Positions 24,147-34,888 of a stretch of 64,000 nucleotides of DNA are shown in pieces. The notes beneath the pieces are model-generated. The model had not been told where the DNA came from, did not search any database, and worked only from the letters and a program-made list of their open reading frames with translations. Source of the stretch: Emergomyces orientalis (lineage: Eukaryota > Ascomycota > Eurotiomycetes > Onygenales > Ajellomycetaceae). A program made the position numbers and the translations under genes. The stretch covers positions 1,178,001 through 1,242,000 of the forward strand of contig MOWL01000067.1 in assembly GCA_002110485.1 (NCBI GenBank), written 5' to 3'. The stretch's first letter is position 1. Every line of letters starts with the position of its first letter.

Positions 24147-25200
24147 TTCACGGTTACGGACCATCGACTCATCCTGGTTCCCCTTGAACTCGATTTCAGA
24201 CAAATTCCCATTCGTCTTTATCATGCCCTTTCTATTGCACGCCTGGAGCCGTATTTGATTCTAAAGTTCTATTCCATGTACAGCGTCTTTCTACTTTTCT
24301 ACTTTTTGACCCCGCAAGTGAGCGGAATACCTACCTTTCAAGACTTTGTGTTATATTAGAGTCATTTTTACCCTTTTCGTTTGTTACATCTGGCTTTTTG
24401 TGTTTTTAAGGTAAGGTTATTAAGAGAAGGAAAAGGTTAGGAAGGATAATCGGTTTGGTAGACGCGGTTAGGAGTTACCGTATGTTTCTTCTCTGCAAAT
24501 GTGATTTTTTCAGTGTATGGGTTTTCAACGTTCACGTCACCCCTGTTCTTGCTACTCTCAACGTGCAAAGGGAGACTTATACATACAAGAATAGCAGGAT
24601 CTGCGTGTTTATGGAATCGGGAGTTTTGGAAATACCAAGTTACTATTGTTGAATTCGGTGGTAGATACGCTGAATAGTTCGCCGAATGATTAATGACAAT
24701 TACATAGCCCTGAAAGTGAACAATATCAGGAACTGCTCCACACCCTGGTTAGCCCAGCTCTTCAACCTTCATGTAATATATTTTCCAGGCCATTGGCTAA
24801 ATGATTTCTGCCTAATCCACCATGTTCCACATGTGGGGTAGTTGAAGCATTAAAATAATTGTGCCCAGCCAGGTATGACTAACTTCACGATCACCGTGGC
24901 AAGTTAAGGATCAAACTTTGAACATTTTCAACTTTATATAGAACATTATTGTGCCTGAATTCAACGCTCCGCTGTGACTGTATTTGACTTGTTATATCCT
25001 TCACTGTACATTCATTCATTCTTTTACCTGACACTCTTGTTTAAACCTCGGGGAATAGACTGCCATTAACTGTATGTTTTTTTTTTCTGCTACCCGCCCC
25101 TCATCAGCCTGGAACATTGACCCCCGCTTCGGAGACTGACGTACTCCCCTCCAGGTCCGTGAATCCTTGTTTGTAAATATAGAATCAATTCACACCCGAC
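24147..25200. other. Intergenic: HECT 3' flank and PGAM-family promoter
   Basis: No gene supported. A short plus frame at 24455-24652 has no recognisable content. Confidence 0.55.
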
Positions 25201-26493
25201 ATGCCACCCATCGTCCACTGTGTCCGCCATGCGCAGGTTAGTGTCTCCCTCCACCCGTCACTCACGATCCTTCAACTGACCACCCGATCACAGGGCTATC
25301 ATAACCTCAGCCACGCCAACCATATACTCCCCGATCCCCTCCTAACCCCACACGGTGAATCGCAATGCAGAGATCTCAGTGCGGAATTTCCTCACCATTC
25401 CCAGGTCGACCTCGTCGTTGCCTCCCCTCTCCGACGCACACTATACACTGCACTACTATCATTTGAGGATCAAATAAAGCGCAAGGGATTGACGATCATT
25501 GCACTGCCAGAGATCCAGGAGACAAGCGATGTACCCTGTGATGTTGGCAGTGATTTAACAGCGTTGCAAAAGGAGGTGCAGGAGAATGGGCTGCCGGTAG
25601 ATTTGGGGTTGGTGGGAGACGATTGGAATTCGAAAGTGAGTTAGGAGTTCGGTTTGTTGTCCGTTATGGCTGTATCAGATTGACTCATTTCCAGTTATAC
25701 AGTAGTTGAATAGAATTGTGGGCTGATTTGACGTATGATTGCACAGCAAGGAAAATGGGCGGCGAATGCGGAGGCGATTGCGGATCGCGCCAGGGAAGCA
25801 CGACGTTGGTTAAAGGCTCGACCGGAGAAGGAGATTGTGATTGTATCGCATGGAGGATTTCTGCATTATTTCACAGAGGACTGGCAAGATAGCACGCTTT
25901 ACCAAGGTATTTTGCTCCGCTGCTCTTAACCTTCTATATTTTATCCAGTGCGCTGGAATACAAACCACGGGCGCAACCTACCCCATCCTCACCCTTTTAT
26001 TACTCCTTTACATATCCCCCACAAAAGCCACAAAATCAACAAGCTTACTCAGAACCCTGCACCCTTGCGTAACCTTTCTTTCGCCGGAAAAAAAGTTACC
26101 AAAAAGAAACCTAGCCCCAATAACTATACTAATATCCGCCCTTCTCCCACGTACCCAGGCACCGGATGGCGCAACACCGAATACCGCACTTACACCTTCA
26201 CCGACTCTATTGATCAGGACGATCTATACGGCTGCCCCGTTAGCGGTGACAATGCCAGCATCCTAGAAACACCAGAGTCTCGCACGCGCCGGGGGAGACT
26301 GGCTGAGGCGCCCTCCCGAGACCTACAGAAGCAATTCTTCGTCCAGGCTATGACAGGCTGGGAGAATCAGATCATGGAATTTGCTAAGCATGAGGCGGCG
26401 AAGAAGGGGGCGGCCACTGTTGATATTGAAGAGAAAGCGGGGGAAAAGGTTGTTAAGGCGGAAGGGGGGGAGGATGCGAGGGTTATTGCTTAG
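25201..26493 (+). CDS. Histidine phosphatase / phosphoglycerate mutase-like protein
   Basis: Four exons: 25201-25236, 25294-25635, 25747-25906, 26159-26493 (290 aa), all phases consistent. The first 12-codon exon holds the catalytic RH in VHCVRHAQ, continued by GYHNLSHA after splicing. Then come the second-subdomain motifs LTPHGESQC, VASPLRRTLYTAL with conserved Arg, a Glu in LPEIQET, and VIVSHGGFLHY carrying the second catalytic His. Exon 3 joins exon 4 as STLYQGTGWRNTEYRTY, typical of the fungal branch of the family. Intron 3 is long (252 nt) with a TACTAAT branch site. Most such fungal proteins are predicted phosphomonoesterases of unknown substrate; true glycolytic mutase is unlikely given divergence. 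Confidence 0.88.
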
Positions 26494-29205
26494 ATGATGA
26501 GGTTTATATAGATGGGATGCTTTTATTATAGACAAAATGATCGAGGTACGGCAGGGAAGGATGCTTATGCTGTGAAAATATTTCATGAGGTCAACTAAGA
26601 TCCCGGTTTTGGCTTTTTTATCTTAGATTTCTTGACTGTTTGCTAATTTTTCTTTTCTTGTTCTGTTTTTCAAATTTATGTTTCTTCTTGCGCTCGCTCG
26701 TTAGTTGATGGCTGCCAGGGTTTTAATGCATCCCAGGCTTCAACTTTCAGGAATAATTTCGCTTTTATCTCTTTGACGAACAAGAACCGTTTACCGGGTA
26801 CTGGATGCTAGCACCAAGGGGTTACAACGAGTTCGAGACTACAGTAACGAAAAGTCAGAAATAGCGGTCCAATCAACATCCCTGAGCGGTTTCGAAATTC
26901 ACTTCTGCTTTAAACGTGATTCATAGATATGCTGATCTATTGTATTCAGTCATCTCGCCGGGATATACCGTGAATTGCTATCCAGAGCATGATGCGCATT
27001 TATTCTTCCAGAGTAGGTCAAGACATATGGAGAACAGAAGACAATGTGGTCAAAAGGACACGCCAATCACTTTCTCTATGGGTTTCTGCCCTGGTTGATC
27101 CTCAAAAATCAACCAAGTTTCGTGTTTTAAACTCCGGATAAAAGTTCTCAACGACGAGAACTCTCTCCCCGGCCCCGGCCCCCCAACCATTCAAGGAGAT
27201 AATAACACTTCAAAACGCATAAACATGGCATTCAATACCGACAAATAGAAAAGGCTTCACGATTTTGACTGCACTCAGCCCGTCAAAAGCTGCAGGCCAC
27301 CCACCCAGTAGAATCCATGACATTTGTTGAGGTATAAGGGACGCCCATAAGGGAAGGGCGCTTCTTGACCTTCATCTATTACAAGAGGGTTACCTCTGTT
27401 ACGGGGATACTTCAGTTAAAGCTGGCAAAACAGCAGATATCGTGGAGCAAGGCACTGAAGACATCAAACTTCGTTGGACCAAGTTCTTCAGGCAAGGTCA
27501 GATCCGAAATCAGTTTCCCGAAATGGAGACTAAACCAACGGTTAGCACTATCTTTAAATATTGCATCATCTGAGATGCAATTACACGCGACATGTTGGCT
27601 CGGCCAGGAATTGGCAAGTGGATTGGTCTTCTTCGTGCGTAACCAAATCACAAATACGAACGCTCACTTCCTTCAATAATCGCTATACCGCATTTATTTG
27701 TCACACATAATAAATTCGTAACGCACTCGCAACAAATTCTCAAGTCAAGTGCGGTGCCGGGCGTTCCATACTTGAGCTTGATATCATGCTACTCTAACTA
27801 TGGCACGAACGGACGTTGGCATCATATGCTGCTGAAACCCAAATGCCAATCGATAACTCGTATGGGTGTTGACGTGACGTCGCCTGTAAGTGGTTTAACG
27901 GTAGCAGATACTCTATCCTGCAATTCTATCTCGATATTGTTACGGATGTGTCTGGTGCACTTTCGCGACTGATTCCACCAAACCCGAGCCTAACTGGGAT
28001 GATATCGCTCAGTTTGCGAATATGTGGTCAAACCTCTGTGGGAAAGCTGCCACAGAGAGCTTCGGTAGCGAGGGGCATGTTTTTGGGTTTTAAACTCTGG
28101 ATAGCGAACAGTCGATATGTTTCTTAATAAAGAATTAATTTTCGGGAGCGGTCGATACTGGCTTGTTCAAGGAGGCTTTTTGCTCGAGACAATGACGAAA
28201 ACCAAAAATCATGGCGGTAACGCCGATAAGTTTAAGATCGAAGCCCTTCCCGTATTTCAGCCGTTGATTTGGAGAATGATATCCTGCAACTCGTTTGTCC
28301 ATTTCATGAACAACGCGGAAGAGCCCTCCAGCAAATGATGAACTACACATGTACGCCAAGATAGGGAATCCATGGTGTTACGAATTCAACAGGTACTGTA
28401 GAACTAAACCTCCCACCCACACACACACACAACCTAGGCCAATGCTTCCTTTTTATTTTCTGTGTGTGTGTGTGTGTGTGTGTACGTGCGTGTCTGATTT
28501 ACTTCATTAGAAATAATCTGTCTCCTGTTCAATCTTCCTTTGTATTCGGAATTTATGTGACGTGTGTGTTGACATTGTATCGGCCACCGATGGAGGTTGC
28601 ACTGATTCCAGGAGCTGCGAATAGGCCATTCAAACGGAGTTGCCTATACCGTTCTTCAAGCTAGCCAAACATATCCAAAGGGGTTTCATCTTTGGGTTGC
28701 CAGAACACCGCGCGTCCAGCTACGAATACATAAGTACGTCCTTGGGCAGTTGAGATATTATTTATAGCTCAGCGTCTCCCCGCCCAATCAAGTTTCTGAT
28801 TCCGCCTTGCTGCCCACGCAGGCACGTGGAAATAAGCGTGCGCTAAGCCATAAACAGTTGTGTGGAGGTCTTGGCACGTAGTTGCTGACATAAGGCACTG
28901 ACGCATGAGCAAGCCGCAGCCTCGTTGTAGGCATCATAAAGCGGATATCAGATAACTAATAATAATACCTAGCTATATCTCCACTACCTAGGAAGTCCCT
29001 CGCCTTGCCTCTTGAGTTTCTGAATCGTACGGATACCTAGGTACATGTATCATTCGTTTCCCACTTCTAGGCCGTGGCTCGGCGTAAACCTCCTTATTCG
29101 TGAATCCGAAAAGCCAAATTCTCTCTCCGAACCACACTTCTCAGTAACGTTTGTTGAACACTTGTTCCTGACCGTGCCTGACGCGTGCCGCCTGCCGCCT
29201 GCAAG
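26494..29205. other. Long gene-poor tract with coding-like remnants
   Basis: 2.7 kb without a supported gene. Minus-strand frames at 28359-28135 and 27651-27412 have protein-like composition but no ATG or recognisable motif; they may be remnants of an inactivated gene. CA and TG repeats occur at 28418-28431 and 28461-28483. Confidence 0.4.
28418..28483. repeat. Inverted (CA)n / (TG)n microsatellite pair
   Basis: An AC run at 28418-28431 is followed 29 bases later by a TG run at 28461-28483. The runs are complementary, so a stem of at least 13 pairs is possible. Confidence 0.85.
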
Positions 29206-30697
29206 ATGTTGGATGAAAATCTGCCAAGTACGATTTCCTACTATACTGTATGACTGTATTTGGATAATGGTGAAGTAGCTAATAAGCCCTGCAGCCTTCT
29301 TCGTGAAGCCCTCGAACGATAAGCCCAAGTTCAACTCTTCCTTCTTTTTTGTGCAACATGGTGCTGAACCTACTCCCGCCTACACACTCCGACACCTTGA
29401 TCCTTCACTCCCGGGGTCCAAAAACCGCTATGCTGCGGGCATCTATGATTCTTTCTCGCCGGATGTCCTCTATGCAGAAGTCCTTCTCATCCCAAAATGG
29501 ACACAGCCGTCGTTGTCGCAGGAAGCCATTCGGCAGAATGGTGGGGCTCCCCCTCCTCCGGAACCCATACTCCCCAATGAGTTCATTATACAGTTATACA
29601 ACCCAGACCAACAGGTCCTTGTTCGGCACAGACCCAAGACATGGAACTCTGCAGCCTCATGGGAGTTTGAAATGCCGCAGCAGACATTCAGGCAACCTTC
29701 CATCTCTAAGCTCGATCGGACAATGAGTGATCCTGCGGCGTCAGATATTACACCAAAAATAAAATTCATCTGGCGCAAGGACGGGAAGCTCTCAAAGGAT
29801 CTCGGTTGTTATATGTCTGGAAAGAAACTCGACGATAGAAAAAGCAAAGAGCCCGATATCACGGTGGCCATCCTGCGCGGATTTAAAGAGGTGACTTTAT
29901 ATGAGCCAAACCTATATCGTGTAGAAATTGAAGATTTTAAGGGGCTGGAGGTAGTCCTCCTGCTAAGTGCTATAGTTATTCGGGATGTATATTTTGGCCA
30001 AATGAGCGAAACTTTCCACATTTCTGATCCCCCCAACCCTAATAGCCAGTTGCACGCGGCCGCAACCATACCTGGCTCAAAGCCAGGCGCTCAAGAAGCG
30101 AAAGTGTTTGCAAATCAGTCACAGCCACCTGCCAAACCCCAAAGACCCCAAATATCCATACCACAATCGGAAACCCGTCCACCCCCAGTTGACCCTCGCA
30201 CACAATGGGAAATGGACGCAGAAACTGCCAGACTGAAAAAACAAGCTGAAGCTGAAGCTAAAGAACGCCGCCGTCGCGAAAAAGAGGCAGAGAAAGAGAC
30301 CAAAAGATTACTAGAAGCGGAGCAACGGGAAGCGAAAAGAAGACAAGCTGCCATCGACCAAGAAACAGAACGCCTGAAGAAAATATATGGCCAAGAGGAA
30401 ACACAGTATCGAAGACAACACGCACAGAGCCTTCAGGCACCCAGACCCAATCTACCTCCACGACCTGCATCTACAAATCACAACCCAAATACACACCACC
30501 GCTATTCGTCTTACATCTCTGCTCCATCCCACAATTTCGCGCCCCCTCAGTTCGGGGCTCAGCGACCGCTCTCCTCGATGGCAAATCACCAACCATCGAA
30601 CCCCCAGCTGAAAGAAAAACGGAGTATATTTGGACTTTTTAAGAAGGACGATGGTCGTAATAACACGCTAACTAGGAAAAAGAGTTCTATGTTCTAA
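29206..30697 (+). CDS. Conserved fungal protein of unknown function with C-terminal coiled coil
   Basis: Two exons: a 22-nt exon 29206-29227 (MLDENLP) and 29295-30697, 474 aa. The long frame opens at GTG, and the upstream micro-exon gives an ATG start with a GTACGA..TGCAG intron containing a GCTAAT branch site. The N-terminal half (TFFVKPSNDKPKFNSSFFFVQHGAEP ... KIKFIWRKDGKLSKDLGCYMSG ... VTLYEPNLYRVEIEDFKGLEVVLLLSA) is, from memory, well conserved across Eurotiomycetes but has no named domain. Residues about 300-375 form a strongly charged Glu/Lys/Arg coiled coil; the tail is Pro/His/Gln-rich and ends in a basic GLFKKDDGRNNTLTRKKSSMF segment. No function is proposed. Confidence 0.8.
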
Positions 30698-32573
30698 GAC
30701 GATCAATCTTGTTTACTTTACCTTTGTTTTGTTATTCTCAGTTTGTTCCTATTGCTTGAGCTTCACGACTACCCCGATTTCTCTACTTTCCGGGGAGGAG
30801 ACCCTGGCCGTATAGCGCCTCCATTGTCTCCATTTGCTTTTCCCACTTCAATGATACCCAAGAAATCTTAATTGTTTTTTGTGTCTAGAAATGTGCTTAT
30901 ATATATGAGAGTTAACCACACCTCTTGTCATGAAATCTCTCTTCCAGTTTTTGTGCCTCTTTAACCTATATTCTATGTTTTCCTTTTCGCGTCTGCTAAT
31001 TTACATATTTGCGAATCGCTTAGCGTGTTCGTTGCCGTTTTAAATACATTTACTGGTTTGCTTTTTGGGTTGAACCATATACATGCTCCTATTGACTCAC
31101 ATCTGCCGCGTTTGCTCCGATGTTGTGATATAGTCAACATTATATGTTACGATATTAAACCATAAAAAAAGCTGGGGGTCAACGGTCCGCTCAAACAGAT
31201 AACACAGAAACTCCCCGTATTCATATTTGGCATGGCTGCCTCTAGGGATGTGGGCGACAACCGTGGCACCAACAACGTGGTGCTTGCATAAAATGTCCGC
31301 GAGGCGAAGGACATGTTCGAAAGTACTAGAACCAGGACCCATTTCTTTCTCCAGTTTGAGGAAACCTGATATCTAGACTCCGTAGTGCCATGCAAAATTT
31401 TGCCGGATTCAATTTTTGAACCATTTTTCCGTTCCGCAAATCATGTTTTGTGCCTCTTGGGCACCCCTCTAGTGTTCTGTTCCAATAAGATCCGCCGCCA
31501 AAGTTTGCAATCAAATTTGGACCATATACCCACCCTCCCCCCGATCGACTACGTGCCGCAAAATGTTCCAAGGTGCATCGACCCCAGAAGTTGCTATTAT
31601 TATTCTCACGATGATGATGCAACCACGATCAAGCCAGGCCAGAACAGTGCTAATTCGAATGCTTACACTCGTTCTCCCCATTTTTCTAAATCTTTGTTCG
31701 CTGCCTGTGTGCATCCTACATGCTTCGTCCTCGCATCGATTACCGATACCTAATCCACTAAGCGGCTGCTGCCTCCCCAGACTTCGCATTTTATGCTTTG
31801 TGCCGGTTGCAAATCTTTAGGTGCGTTGGCGATCTCAGAAAATATATATATCATTCGTCTGACCTCTATCAGTGGTCCAAAAGCTAAAATGGTCGCCCAC
31901 CCAGTGTGGATCGGCCGGATGAAACTATATGTTTTCTTAATTTTTGGGGTTCTGCAATCTGGAACGGGAGTACGGCATCAAGGATAGTTCGATCCCATGG
32001 TTAGACTCAGCCAGCTCCCATCAATCATTGGTGTTTCAGATACATCGCAGAAGGTCACCTACTCAGTGGAATGCACACAACGGACTAGGTAGCTTGGTGG
32101 TGTCGCATTCGGCGGCTCCGATAAAGTTCGCCCTGTGTCCAATTTTCCACATCCCCCCACTCACTCACTTCACTCTGCACATCTTTAACAAACGCGGTAA
32201 ACATAGTATGATTTCAAATATCTGCCGATTAATTGGGTCCCCGCCGGGTCCCTGGCGATATTTCAGCTCTGTGAGGGTTAAACACAGATTAAGATACGGG
32301 GCCGCTCAACTTCCTCTAAGCCGGAGCCCAAGACACACAACAACGACCCTACGATGACACTGTGAAGGAACCCCATTGACGTGGAATGGGTGGTGCTTTC
32401 CTGCGCAAAAAAAAATAATTGGATAGCTCCTTCCTAGAGTTACAACATAAAATGAATGGAAATTTTTCCACTTCCCCAAAGCTGCTTGGGATAGATACCT
32501 TGCAACTGTCAGCGCAATCAGTCAGTCGGTCACCCTTTTAATTGCATTTTGTCCGTTACAGTTTTAATCCACC
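30698..32573. other. Gene-poor tract
   Basis: The first 350 bases look like T-rich 3' untranslated sequence. A minus-strand frame at 31342-31097 has protein-like composition (FEHVLRLADILCKHHVVGATVV) without clear start or homology. No gene supported. Confidence 0.4.
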
Positions 32574-33935
32574 ATGGTTACCATTCCTGCTTTCGGATTA
32601 TTGAATCTCTTCTGCCTTCTGACGCTGGCTATCTCAACGAGTGTTCCTCTAGTCGATTACGATGTCATAATCGTCGGAGGTGGGCCCGCTGGCCTCAGTG
32701 CACTGAACAGCTTATCCCGAGTCCGAAGAACCGCATTGCTGATCGACTCCGGGAATTATCGCAACCAGATGACAAGACGTATACAGGATGTCATTGGCAA
32801 TGATGGTATGTACTGTATATGTGGAATACATAACTTCTCTTCTTACCCTCAACCCCCAGCATTTCGGTTTTCGTTGGATATATTAACAGTTTCTTAGGTG
32901 TCGTTCCCTCAATCTTCCGTCATGAAGCCCGCCAACAAATCCGAAGATATTCAACGGCAGAAATGAAAAATGGGACAGTTTTACATATTACCCCAGTGGA
33001 TAATGTCCCTGATCAACTACCGCACTTTGTCGTAAATATCAACATGAGTAGCGAAGCGCCTCCATTCCTTGTCAATAAAACGGCACGAAAAGTAGTACTC
33101 GCCACAGGGATGGAAGACATTCTCCCGAGTACTCCCGGCATCGAGGAAGCCTGGAGTCGGGGGATTTACTGGTGTCCCTGGTGTGACGGATTTGAACACC
33201 GCGATCAACCCCTTGGAATCATAGGGAATGTGACACAAATTCGATCTAGTGTAATGGAAATCGCAACAATGAATCACGACATTATGGCTTTCACGAACGG
33301 CACCCAACTTCCCGAAAGTGAGATTAGAGAACTCCAAACCCATTACGAAGTCAAATATAACTCCCTCGTCATCAAAAACATAACTCGTGTTCAGGACGGA
33401 GCCATTCATTTCAACGCTAAGAATCGATCCGAGTTTGATATTTTCACAGTCCACTTCGAAGGGGACGCTAAACCCGTGAATCGATCCTCGTTCTTGACAA
33501 ATTTCCCGACGAAACAACGCTCCGACCTACCCTACAAGTTAGGCCTGAAAATGGCTGGTCGAAAGATCGAAAATAATTTCCACGGGATGACTACGAGCAT
33601 GCCCGGAGTTTTTGCCGTTGGGGACTGCAATAATGACGGCAGCACCAATGTTCTACACGCTATGTTTAGCGGGAAGCGAGCTGCAGTTTATATACATAGT
33701 AAATATAATCTCCCCCCTCTTCTCTGTTATCTCACTGTTCTGGAGACCCAAATTGTTGACTTACGTTTACACTTTTATTTCGTTAGTTGCCTTTGAAAAT
33801 GAAAATGCGACAGCGATGAGTGATGCAACCAGGAAACGGGCCCAACCCGTGACCATCCGCGAGCTAGAGGAGCGCGCCGAGAGAGAAATTGGAAACGAGT
33901 TTGAAGCTTTGTGGCGGCCTAGAAGTCGATATTGA
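32574..33935 (+). CDS. Thioredoxin-reductase-like FAD dithiol oxidoreductase, secretory
   Basis: Three exons: 32574-32805, 32898-33698, 33787-33935 (393 aa). The ATG sits in ACCATGG. Residues 1-25 form a signal peptide (hydrophobic FGLLNLFCLLTLAI). The FAD Rossmann motif is VIIVGGGPAG (residues 31-40). The redox CxxC is CPWC (Cys170, Cys173) in YWCPWCDGFEH. The second FAD motif is GVFAVGDCNNDG (Asp320). The place where thioredoxin reductases carry a GxGxxA NADPH motif reads LGIIGNVTQ, which is degenerate. This pattern fits the GliT/HlmI-like group that oxidises dithiols with oxygen rather than reducing thioredoxin; that reading is inference. No biosynthetic cluster genes flank it. Several N-glycosylation sequons fit secretion. 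Confidence 0.85.
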
Positions 33936-34888
33936 AGAGGTTGATCTTTATATTCACCGCCTTTATTTCCTTAAGAGAAGGAGTTGGGGGAAAAGAAACG
34001 GATATTCCGAACGACTCTGCGACGTAGAATTTGGTTATTACCGCAATATGGCACGGGGGATTTTTAGTTTTATACCCTAGCTTTAAAAATAGATTTCTGT
34101 TTCCTTCTCGGGAATGGGTAGCATCGTTAGAATAGGGATGGTAGCTACCTTTTAACAGTCGGAATTGATTTTATATGAAATTATTAGTTCAGATCACTCA
34201 ACCCCGTAGGATATGTTTGTCCTGAGGGGAATGCATCCCCTAACTAACCATATTATTGGGAACAGACATAGACATGTTCTACCACACATGTATCCAGACC
34301 TGGCTTTTCTCTGCAGTGGTTCATCTACCTGTAAGCCCGCGTTTGAATGGGCCTGAGAATTAATATTTCAGTATCCCCGAGGTAGTAGTGCCTTGGGTAG
34401 AGAAAGTTATTTACAGAGAGGGCTGCTAGAATTGGCAACTGGAAAAATGCTCCCCACAAATCAAATCCAGCAAAGATGCAACATGAAAACATCGAAGACC
34501 TAGCTAGCATTGTTAACATCGTAGCATCTTAACACGATCTACCTGATATTACCCTCTTCTATTCCTCTGTCTCTATAAATCCAGAAGATCCGTAAAGGGA
34601 CACGAGAATCCCACCCGGGGCCGGGGGGTTCAATTGTATGGGCTAACAATTGAACAGAGCCCGTGCAGCGTTCCGGTATATATAAAGCATGATAAAAGTG
34701 GGAACGATAATATTATAGAATGCAACAGACGACGAGAGAGGTACAGAAAAGGGACATGGGAACGAAATACATCAAACCCGCAAATATATCCGGCTTAAAT
34801 TAACCCGTAACACTGCAATTCCATGGTTGCTAACTGTACCAAAGCAGTACTCCCTTGTCCAGAACAGAACTCGTTGAAGGCCTCCGTA
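33936..34888. other. Intergenic, no supported gene
   Basis: Between the oxidoreductase and the NLR 3' ends (convergent). Only short frames without motif. Confidence 0.55.

Noticed and set aside
27092..27115. 8-bp hairpin TGGTTGAT / ATCAACCA
   Set aside because: Short enough to be chance; no repeat or gene context.
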